Source: a virus
Strand: one strand, 5' to 3'
IMG/VR virus record: IMGVR_UViG_3300036770_005494
Span: 1-51,606 of that record
DNA length: 51,606 nucleotides
Position 1 is the first letter of the stretch, and each line of letters begins with the position of its first letter. The notes under the pieces are model-generated. The model was not told where the DNA came from and did no database searches. It was given only the letters and a program-made list of their open reading frames with translations. The position numbers and the translations under genes are program-made. Of the stretch, positions 21,337-30,300 are shown piece by piece.

Positions 21337-23181
21337 ATGTCAAATTTTAGAATAGCAGAACTGGATTTTGATTCTATAAAACAAAATCTAAAAATCTTTC
21401 TTACAAATTATAGAGACAAAGATAATAATCTAGTTTTTTCTGATTACGATTTCGAAGCATCCTCTCTATCAATATTACTCGACATACTAGCTTACAATAC
21501 ACATTATAATGCATATCTCGCAAATATGGCAGCAAATGAAATGTTTTTGGATTCTGCAGTAAAAAGAGAATCTGCAGTCTCAATAGCTAAACATCTTGGA
21601 TATACCCCAACTTCATTTAGAAGCTCTCGAGCAGTAGTATCCTTTGAGGTATTAAATCCTACAAATATTCCATCGACCTTAACATTACCAAAATTTACAG
21701 CATTTAATACTGCAATTAATACATCAAAATATACTTTCGTCAATCTTGATGCGGTAACAATTAATCCCATTAATGGCAGATATCTTTTTCAGGATGTACA
21801 AATTGTTGAGGGTGAGCCATTAACATTTTCTAGAAGAGTAGATGTGGGCACCCCGGACGAAAAGTATGTTATTCCCAATAGGAATATAGATACTACTACA
21901 ATTAGAGTACGAGTACAAAACTCATTTACAGACCCAACATCTTTTACATACACATTCGCAGATAATTTGGCTGGGCTAACCCCAGACTCAAAGGTATACT
22001 TTTTAGAAGAAAATGCTGCGGGATATTATCAAATATACTTTGGCGATGGAGTATTAAGTTCAAAATTACAACCTAGAAACATTGTAACAATTGATTATCT
22101 AGTTAGTTCTGGATCTGTTACAAATGTTTCAAGTGGAACTACGCAACAATTTACTTTAGACAATTTAATTGGCGGTGGGTCAATTTCTGGAATAATTAAT
22201 GCAATAACAAACTCTACCGGCGGAAATGAACCGGATACTATAGATGAGATAAGATTCAAGGCACCAAGATTTATATCTGCATTTAATAGGGCAGTTACTG
22301 CGGAAGATTATAAGGCACTTATTGAAGCAAATTTTCCTTTAATAGAATCAGTTGCAGTATGGGGCGGAGAGGATAACGATCCCCCAGTATATGGAAAAGT
22401 AATCATATCACTAAAACCTTTCCAAGGGTATATCATTAATGATTTGGTCAGATCGGATATACGTAACAAAGTTTTAGCAGATAAGAAAATGATAACTACC
22501 TCAATTGAATTTGTTGATCCAAATTATCTATACATCAATTTTGTAAATCGAGTAAGGTTCGATCCCAAAAATTCTCAATATACTACGCAAGATATACAAC
22601 TGCTTGTTGAGAATGCCATTCGAAGTTATTTTAATCAGGAATTACAAAAATTTGATCAAGACTTTGTATATTCTCAGTTAACGAAATTAATAGATGAAAT
22701 AGATGAATCAATCATAGGTAATACATTTAACTTTAAATTGCAAAAAAGAATTGTTCCGATTCTTGGTGCAAGGAATAGTTATAATGATGCCAATGCAATA
22801 AAATTTGCAAACAAGCTGGTATCGGGATCAATTTATTCTACAACATTTTTCTATCTAGATTTAGATAACTTTTTAAAATTATCATATTTAAAAGATGTAT
22901 TGACCGAGAATGAAACAAGCACATTAAATCTAATAGATTACTATACAAATGATGTACTGGTATCGGGTATAGGAACAGTTAATTATAGCACAGGAACCAT
23001 AACTATACCTGAACTAAACGTTAGGGGATTTCAAGAAAATTCCTCAGACATTAGAATATATGCAAGATCTCAAGATTTGGATATTGCAGCTACCAGAGAC
23101 ATTGTACTATTAATAGACGACAGTACCCAGGATATACTTTTAAAACGAGACCCCGGTATAACGGTAAATGTAGTAAACTAA
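21337..23181 (+). CDS. 6: baseplate wedge protein gp6
   Basis: A 614-residue protein (T4 gp6: 660) of the baseplate J family, forming the iris-like ring that couples baseplate opening to sheath contraction. The N-terminus DFDSIKQNLKIFLTNYRDKD and SILLDILAYNTHYNAYLANM are hallmark segments, as are FGDGVLSSKLQPRNIVTIDY and RFKAPRFISAFNRAVTAEDY in the middle. It begins directly after the gp25 stop. Confidence 0.93.
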   Translation: MSNFRIAELDFDSIKQNLKIFLTNYRDKDNNLVFSDYDFEASSLSILLDILAYNTHYNAYLANMAANEMFLDSAVKRESAVSIAKHLGYTPTSFRSSRAVVSFEVLNPTNIPSTLTLPKFTAFNTAINTSKYTFVNLDAVTINPINGRYLFQDVQIVEGEPLTFSRRVDVGTPDEKYVIPNRNIDTTTIRVRVQNSFTDPTSFTYTFADNLAGLTPDSKVYFLEENAAGYYQIYFGDGVLSSKLQPRNIVTIDYLVSSGSVTNVSSGTTQQFTLDNLIGGGSISGIINAITNSTGGNEPDTIDEIRFKAPRFISAFNRAVTAEDYKALIEANFPLIESVAVWGGEDNDPPVYGKVIISLKPFQGYIINDLVRSDIRNKVLADKKMITTSIEFVDPNYLYINFVNRVRFDPKNSQYTTQDIQLLVENAIRSYFNQELQKFDQDFVYSQLTKLIDEIDESIIGNTFNFKLQKRIVPILGARNSYNDANAIKFANKLVSGSIYSTTFFYLDLDNFLKLSYLKDVLTENETSTLNLIDYYTNDVLVSGIGTVNYSTGTITIPELNVRGFQENSSDIRIYARSQDLDIAATRDIVLLIDDSTQDILLKRDPGITVNVVN

Positions 23182-23182
23182 T

Positions 23183-24562
23183 ATGAGTTATTCCACACTA
23201 ATAGAAATTGAAAAACGCGGGGCGTTCAAAATTTTTGCCACGTCAAAACTTACTGATAGCACAACACCTGGGATACGAGGCTGGTATTATCCGCTTTATC
23301 TTAGCCGAGAAGAAGCCATAACTGCAGACGTAAGTGCTGGCGGTAAGGGCGTGTATATAACACATACTTTTTACGAGCAGCGTGGAGAATTTTATTCCCC
23401 GGAAACAGGTTCATATTATGGGCAACCCAATGAACCCGCAATATATATTACTTATCGAGGAGAGGGAGCGCAAAATCCTTTTTCTAAAATTAAGTATCAT
23501 CTATCAGAATTAATTCCAGATCAGCTTCCGGGATTTGTGCGAGATGAGTATGATAACTTTATAGTTTTTCTCAAGGCATACTATGAGTTTCTAGAACAAG
23601 ATAATAAAGCTCAAGAAGTTTTGGAAAATTTACACAAGTATTCTGATATCGACGAAACAGCTGAAGAATTGGTAGAAAAGTTTTTTAAGACCTACGCCTA
23701 CGACATTAGCTTTTCGGAAATATCAGATAGTAGATTGTTTTTAAAGAATATACGAGAATTGTATAGTAAAAAAGGCACGGAAACATCTTATAGAATATTA
23801 TTCTCATATCTGTTTAAAGAAACTATTGAATTCTTTTATCCGTATACCGTCGTACTTAAAGCATCGGATGGAAAATGGAAAACTCAAGTATCCTTAAAAG
23901 TAAAAAAGATTAATGAAGAACAAAACATTTACGACTTTAAGGATACAGTAGTTGTCGGATTAACTTCAGATGCGAAAGCAAGTGTTAAAAATGTACTATT
24001 TTTTAGCCGGGGACCATACGAATATTTTGAACTAGAATTAGATGAAAAAAGTGTAGATAGCGATTTTCTTGCGGGAGAAACAATAACAACTTTTAAAAAT
24101 TTTGCAGGCATAGAATCATCTACAAATTTATTGAATATACAGGCAGAGCTATATTCTGTTATTAGCAGAATAAACGTAACATTTCCTAGCATCGGATATG
24201 AAAAGGGAACTGAAGTAACTATAACAGATAACTTCGGGAATTATGGCAGGGCAAGAATAAGTGGGGTAGATTTATACGGAGGAATAAAATCTATACAAGT
24301 TATAGATTCTGGATTCGATTATTCAGACCAGACTCATATTGATCCGGGACTACCTACAAGAAAAATAGCAGGAACATATTCGTTAAAAGAAGGAAAGGTT
24401 ACTGTAAATTTCCCAAATAAACATGGATTGAGTATAGGAGCCAATGTAGAAGTAACATACACGGGGAATATTTTTAGTCCTGTAAATGATGTTACTCACA
24501 GCGCCGTAGTAGTTTCGATACCCACTCCTCGATCAATAAGATTTAGATATCCAGGTTTCTAA
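23183..24562 (+). CDS. baseplate wedge-type structural protein (gp7 slot)
   Basis: A 459-residue protein with the segment QLPGFVRDEYDNFIVFLKAY followed by YEFLEQDNKAQEVLENL, a motif I recall in baseplate proteins of T4-like marine phages located just after gp6. By position it occupies the gp7 slot, but T4 gp7 is more than twice as long and I cannot show homology. The middle, FLKNIRELYSKKGTETSYRI, is helical; the C-terminal third is beta-rich and holds one copy of the SGFDY-type repeat seen in gp8 and the sheath. It follows gp6 after one base. Confidence 0.62.
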   Translation: MSYSTLIEIEKRGAFKIFATSKLTDSTTPGIRGWYYPLYLSREEAITADVSAGGKGVYITHTFYEQRGEFYSPETGSYYGQPNEPAIYITYRGEGAQNPFSKIKYHLSELIPDQLPGFVRDEYDNFIVFLKAYYEFLEQDNKAQEVLENLHKYSDIDETAEELVEKFFKTYAYDISFSEISDSRLFLKNIRELYSKKGTETSYRILFSYLFKETIEFFYPYTVVLKASDGKWKTQVSLKVKKINEEQNIYDFKDTVVVGLTSDAKASVKNVLFFSRGPYEYFELELDEKSVDSDFLAGETITTFKNFAGIESSTNLLNIQAELYSVISRINVTFPSIGYEKGTEVTITDNFGNYGRARISGVDLYGGIKSIQVIDSGFDYSDQTHIDPGLPTRKIAGTYSLKEGKVTVNFPNKHGLSIGANVEVTYTGNIFSPVNDVTHSAVVVSIPTPRSIRFRYPGF

Positions 24563-24563
24563 A

Positions 24564-26066
24564 ATGGCAGATCCCACCTATTCCTTAGTATCCGATAAAA
24601 CTTCTGTCCAAGAAGGCGATAGTGTAACTATCACTTTAAATACTACCTACATTAATGAACCAACCTTAATAAGATGGATTGTTGCTGGAGATAATATTGA
24701 CTCTGGAGACTTTATTGGCATTCCTTCACTAGAAGGAAACTTTAATGTTGTTGCCAATACTGCAAGTGTAACATTTACAGTTAATGCAGATACTAAAACA
24801 GAGGGAGTAGAATATTTCTATTTAACTTTGCCCGATATTGCAGATGCTCCCTTTATTCCTATATCTATTTCAGATACCTCAAAGACACCGATTACTGAAT
24901 TAGCTAAATTCTATATTAATTCAAATACTCCAGTTATCGACGAGGGGGTATATCTTTTCTTTCAAATATCCGCAACCGGATTAACTTCAAATATAACTGT
25001 TCCTTGGACCTTGCAAGGTATTCCGACTGCGGACATACTAGAAGGAACGAACAGAGGTAATGTAACACTATTAGAATTAGAAGAAGGAAGATGGTCGGGA
25101 GAAGTAAGAGTAGGTATACTTGAGAATTTTAAAACTCAGGGAACAAGGACCGCCCTATTAACAATTAATCCGGGAATTCCATATCTTCTTGAAGTATCGC
25201 AATCTGTAATTGTTAAAGATACGTCCCTCGATAGAGATCCTCGATATGATCTTCAAGTAAATAAAACTAGGGTAATAGAGGGTGGTAATGTAACTGTTAC
25301 TGTTATTGCTACAAATGTCCCAGATAATACAATAGTTCCCCTGCAGATATTGCCATGGGAAGATGCAGAATTTCATCCGGATGAAGCGGACTTCGTAAGT
25401 ATAGCAAATGTTAGACAGTTATATTTTCCTCCATTAGAAAATAATACCGCATCATATACTGCAACAGTTTTAGATGATTTTAAATTTGAACAAACTGAGT
25501 ATTTCTACTTTAATATTCCTGGCACAATCGCATCAAGCCAAGTTGTAGAAATAATAGATTCAGGAAATACTTTATTAACATCTAACGCAACCTTTTCGGG
25601 AAATATACTCTTAGGATTTTTAGATAAGGCAGTGCTCACTCCAGATATAGGGGGCTTGACTATCGGTGCTAGCAATTGGGAGGATTTGTCAGGAAAACTT
25701 TCTGAAAGCATATATGTGCAGGGAAGAATTCCAGACGCTAGCCCAACTGCAGGAATATTTTATCAACCGTTTTCATACGTAATACGTTCAAGCACTTCGA
25801 TAGAGCTATGGAGAGATTCCATTAAAAAGGTTCTACATCCGGCGGGACTTGCGCTATTTAGTGAGATAGATACAGAAACTTTACCAGGCAATGAGTTCAA
25901 TATAGAACCAAAGAAAGATGGACCCGCAACAATTGCAGACTTTTTTGCCCTGACTGCAGATAATTTCAGATTACCCTTTTGTGCAAGCAATGTAAAATAT
26001 ACTAATACAAGATTTTCTGTTGATTTAAAATCAGATTTTGCCTATTACATACACAAAGAACTTTAA
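24564..26066 (+). CDS. Calx-beta-like domain structural protein
   Basis: A 500-residue protein built from about three tandem beta-sandwich domains (roughly 1-105, 110-215 and 220-330). Each has a version of the pattern in YSLVSDKTSVQEGDSVTITL: a start strand, then EG or DEG, and an end such as VEYFYLTLPDIAD followed by I-S-D-T or V-K-D-T-S. This is the Calx-beta/Ig-like layout used in adhesins and phage decoration proteins. The last 170 residues are different and unrecognised. Its place between wedge genes suggests a baseplate or fibre-anchor part; sugar or surface binding is inference. Confidence 0.68.
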   Translation: MADPTYSLVSDKTSVQEGDSVTITLNTTYINEPTLIRWIVAGDNIDSGDFIGIPSLEGNFNVVANTASVTFTVNADTKTEGVEYFYLTLPDIADAPFIPISISDTSKTPITELAKFYINSNTPVIDEGVYLFFQISATGLTSNITVPWTLQGIPTADILEGTNRGNVTLLELEEGRWSGEVRVGILENFKTQGTRTALLTINPGIPYLLEVSQSVIVKDTSLDRDPRYDLQVNKTRVIEGGNVTVTVIATNVPDNTIVPLQILPWEDAEFHPDEADFVSIANVRQLYFPPLENNTASYTATVLDDFKFEQTEYFYFNIPGTIASSQVVEIIDSGNTLLTSNATFSGNILLGFLDKAVLTPDIGGLTIGASNWEDLSGKLSESIYVQGRIPDASPTAGIFYQPFSYVIRSSTSIELWRDSIKKVLHPAGLALFSEIDTETLPGNEFNIEPKKDGPATIADFFALTADNFRLPFCASNVKYTNTRFSVDLKSDFAYYIHKEL

Positions 26067-26076
26067 TAAATAATAG

Positions 26077-27363
26077 ATGCCTAATATAGTAACCAAAGAA
26101 ATTAAACTAAGCAATGCTAGAAATTTTCTAGATTCCCTATCTATCTCGGAAAGATCCATATACTTGATGCTGGGCAGGCCCCAACCTTGGTATAGAGAAA
26201 CTATTCCCCAGACACCTATAGATACTCCCCAGGAAACTAGCAAAATATGGGATGAATCTATTGCTGTTAAAAGAATTTTACCAATAGATGTAAGAGCAGT
26301 GGTTCCAAGAATAAATTGGACCGAATTTGCAGTCTATACGGAATACGATCATTTGGATTCGAATATTTGGGACAAGAATTTCTATGTAATGAATAGAAAT
26401 TTTGATGTATATAAATGTATAGATAATAACAAAGGTGCGAAATCCACAGTTGAACCATCAGGGCAAAGTTTAAATATATTTAAAACTGCAGATGGATACA
26501 AATGGAAATATCTGTATAGTATTAGTGTTTCAGATCAACTAAGATTTTTAACTAGAAATTGGATGCCCGTTTCTAAGAACGACGAAGTTGCAAGTGTCGC
26601 TATAGATGGCGGCATTGAAAATATTAGAATTATTTCCGGAGGTTCGGATTACAGCGGGGTAGCTTCTGCTATAATCGAAGGCGACGGCAAAAATGCCCAA
26701 GTTGTGCCGAAACAACGTATTGGAGTAATCACAGATTTTCAAATACTAAATCCCGGCGAGGGATATAGATATGCAACAATTAGAATATTAGACGGTACCG
26801 GACAATATGCCAATGTTCAACCTGTACTTAGTCCTCCTGACGGACATGGTAGTGACCCAATAACAGAATTGGGTGCTTATAGAATAATGTTGAATGCGAG
26901 AACAGAATATAACGAAGGTGGCGGGGATATTCCCCCAGAAATTAAATTTAGAAGAATATGCCTAGTTAAGGATCCTTTAACTTCCTCAAACGACCCAGCA
27001 TCATCCTTAACATACAATAGTATGAATATACTAAACTTTGGCGGCGCGACTTCTGCCTTTGTGAATGGAGAATATATAGAAGGAGCTAATAGTAAGGCAA
27101 ATGCTTTTGCAGTAGTTTCAAATACAGTTGGCGGCAACGGGTATATTAAATTTATTCAATCTAACGATAGCACCAATCTTAGAAAATTTATAAATGGTGA
27201 AATTATCGTAGGCAAAACATCCGGATGTGCTGCAAATGTTGCATCCAACGTAAGCCCAGAATTAAAACATGATTCTGGCAGAATAATATATGTTGAGAAT
27301 AGAACTTCAGTATCTAGATTTCCAGATCAGGCAGAAAATTTACATTTAGTAATAGAATTTTAA
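26077..27363 (+). CDS. 8: baseplate wedge protein gp8
   Basis: A 428-residue protein (T4 gp8: 334). The N-terminal IYLMLGRPQPWYRETIPQTP, then AVKRILPIDVRAVVPRINWT and DGYKWKYLYSISVSDQLRF, and the C-terminal IIYVENRTSVSRFPDQAENL with HLVIEF all align in order with T4 gp8 (IFITFGRSEPW, VLPSMLDAVIPRRDW, GYVWEYLFEI, MIYMENRPP, EEINILFTF). The extra length lies in the middle (about 170-245), where two copies of a SGGSDY/PGEGYRYA-type repeat followed by GDGKNAQV or DGTGQYANV occur, the same repeat that expands gp18 here. Confidence 0.85.
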   Translation: MPNIVTKEIKLSNARNFLDSLSISERSIYLMLGRPQPWYRETIPQTPIDTPQETSKIWDESIAVKRILPIDVRAVVPRINWTEFAVYTEYDHLDSNIWDKNFYVMNRNFDVYKCIDNNKGAKSTVEPSGQSLNIFKTADGYKWKYLYSISVSDQLRFLTRNWMPVSKNDEVASVAIDGGIENIRIISGGSDYSGVASAIIEGDGKNAQVVPKQRIGVITDFQILNPGEGYRYATIRILDGTGQYANVQPVLSPPDGHGSDPITELGAYRIMLNARTEYNEGGGDIPPEIKFRRICLVKDPLTSSNDPASSLTYNSMNILNFGGATSAFVNGEYIEGANSKANAFAVVSNTVGGNGYIKFIQSNDSTNLRKFINGEIIVGKTSGCAANVASNVSPELKHDSGRIIYVENRTSVSRFPDQAENLHLVIEF

Positions 27364-27372
27364 GGAAAAGAT

Positions 27373-30300
27373 ATGGCGGCAGAAACTAACGTTGCACCTT
27401 ATTACGATGATTATAACGAAGAAAAGAATTTTCATAGAATTCTTTTTAAACCGGGTGTCGCGGTACAGTCGAGAGAATTAACTCAATCGCAGACTATATT
27501 ACAAAATCAAGTAAAAAGAATAGGCGATTATCTTTTTACAGATGGAGAACTTGTTCAAGGTGCTTCTCCAAGTATAAATGCTGATGCAAGAACTATACGG
27601 ATTAAAGATACTGATTCTCGAGGAAGAAGTATAAATCATACAGATTACCTAGGTAAGTACGTAAGAACAACTAGTGATTCTTCTCCGATAGGATATGTAG
27701 AATTTACCTTTAGTAAGGATAATCCTAATATAGGAGATCCTATTAGTTTCGTAATTAGTTTGAGAAGATACAATAAAGAAGATAATGATAATTTAAATGT
27801 AAATATTTTTGCACAAGAAACAGAATTACTATTTTACGATGATTATATCGATTGTCTTAATTTAGATCCAAATATTCAGCTTAGGGCAACTACAGTAAGA
27901 GATATCTCAAGGAATGCATACAGCACAACAAAGTTATATTCTAAAGAAATTATCTTATCCAATCCATCGGATCAAATAGAGGTTGGAGATTTACTAATAC
28001 ACCCCCTATTAACTAAAAAGATTTATGTAACTCAGATTTTAAGTACCATACAAATTGTAGTCAGTGAAGAACCCGAGGTTGTCATTGCAAATGATCTAAT
28101 ACAATATGTTAAAAAGTGTGTAAGTCCTACATCTATTTTAACGCAAGATGTTTCTATATTCTATAAGGATGGATACTTTGTTAGATGTCCAAAACAAAGA
28201 ATCGTCCCAGATAAGGATACATCATTTCCTAGCGTAATGATTGGGTTGTATAGTGAGCAACAAATTATTACTAGTAACGATGACAATAGTTTATTAGATC
28301 CTGCTCTAGAAAGTTCCAATTACTTTGCAACAGGGGCCGATAGATTAAAGGTCGATTTATCCTTGGCTAGTTTGCCCTTAGATTCTGAAGGCAACGTAGA
28401 AACTACTGATGATTTTATTCCCCTATTAAAATTCAATAAGGGAGTTATTGAATATGTTAAGATTACAGATTTAAGAAGTTCTTTTGATGATAAGCTAGCT
28501 GAAAGAACATACGATGAATCAGGTAACTATGTGGTTGACAATTTTACCATATTGCCCGAAGAAAGTGCAGTAGATTCTGAAACCTTATTATTAAAAGCGT
28601 CTGCAGGAAAAGCATATGTCGGGGGATACCAAGTAAAAACAATTGGACCAACTGAAATTAGAATTCCTAAAAATACTAAAACTGAAACTAAAGAATTTTA
28701 CAATGTTAATACCACCCAGGGAAATTATATAAAAATTGGATCGGTCGAAGGTATACTTCCTAGGCCGCAATCTTTAATTCAGTCTGAAACATTTTTAGAA
28801 TTACATAGTGTGCTCGATGAAGAGGGTATTCCTTCAGGAGAAGAGCCAACGGATGATACGACAAGAGTAGGTATCCTTGCATTCAAAGGAATTGAGTATG
28901 ATAGTTTTTATACCGACAATTTAGTATACAAACTCTTTAGCCATTACATAGCATTGAAACCCGATGCTCCTTTATCCTGGGAAGCATGGGCAGAAGCATA
29001 CAATATACCTGAAGATGAAGGTCGATATGTTTCTAGTGTGTTGTATGAGGGTGAAGAAGCAATAGGTACGGTAAAAGAAGGTGCCACAAACATCACAATT
29101 TATGGATTGTATAGAGAACCTGATGCATCGGGATTGGCTTTTTGGTATAGAAGATATCGAGAAAACGGCAAGAATATAGACAATATACTTCAGGCATTTT
29201 ATGATGCTGCAACAGGACTAGACAAAACTAGATTAACACAATCTTCTAAAAGTTTCTTAAGTGTTATTAACGGCAGTCCTTTTTATGACGGAATAACAAA
29301 CACCTCAAAGGTTACTCATATTATAGGAGTACCTAATGAGTATACTGACCACGAAGCAACAGGATCTTATTCCTCGCCATTTTTCAAGGCAAATGTGCAT
29401 TCTACCGGACGAGATGTTCAAAATCAACTTATTATATTTGATAAAAAGCCTTCTGATAGATTGTTATTTCCTATAGGGAAAAACTTTGTAAAAAGTGTAT
29501 CAAAATTACAGACATCCTATACTAAAGTATTCCGCGGTGTGTCTTTCGTTTCGGGAACCTATACATTGACATTATCCTTACCGGAATCTTTACCAATAGG
29601 AGATGGTACCGTTCCTGCATCTACAGCCAGGGCAAATTTTGCATTAATTGTTCGTACTGGCGCAACATCAAGTGTCCCATTGGGATCCTGGGGATTCGAG
29701 TCTGGCTCCGTAATTATATCAGGAAGTTCTGCTAGTATAACAATAAACACCGGCGACGCATCCTTTACCGGAACTGCAGATTTGATGCTAACTATAGAAA
29801 ATGATAATTTAACCCAAAGAATTAAAAAGTTAGTAGAATATAATACAAAGATCATAGATATTGATACTGCTGACAAAGATTACTCTTTAGGTAAAGCCGA
29901 TATCTTTAGATTTAGGGGAGTTTATAAATTAGAAGATTTCTCAGCATATAAAGGCAATTGGTCATCCTCAACTGCGTATACTTACAACAGTCTTGTAACA
30001 GATAGAGGTCAATTATATCAAGCATTACTTGCGACCACCGGCGTGGATACAAATTTTGCGAATGCATGGTTACCTGTGCAACCCGAAATTATAACAAATT
30101 ATGTATTAGATAATGGGCAGAGAGATAGTTTGTATGATCACGGGTATATCAAATATTTGGGTTCTTCCGCAGATATCCCAGGCAATGTTTTAGTAACATT
30201 TGATTACTTTACCCATACGGGTGAAGGCCCCGTTACTGTAAATTCATATGATGCGAATCTTTATTCGGAAGTCCCTTCCTATCGTTCTATTATTGATAGC

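Noticed and set aside
26065-26072. AATAAATA just before gp8 (and likewise 20925-20932 before gp25)
   Set aside because: The boxes end 4 to 5 bases before the start codon, leaving no room for a leader with ribosome-binding site; overlap with AT-rich gene junctions explains them.
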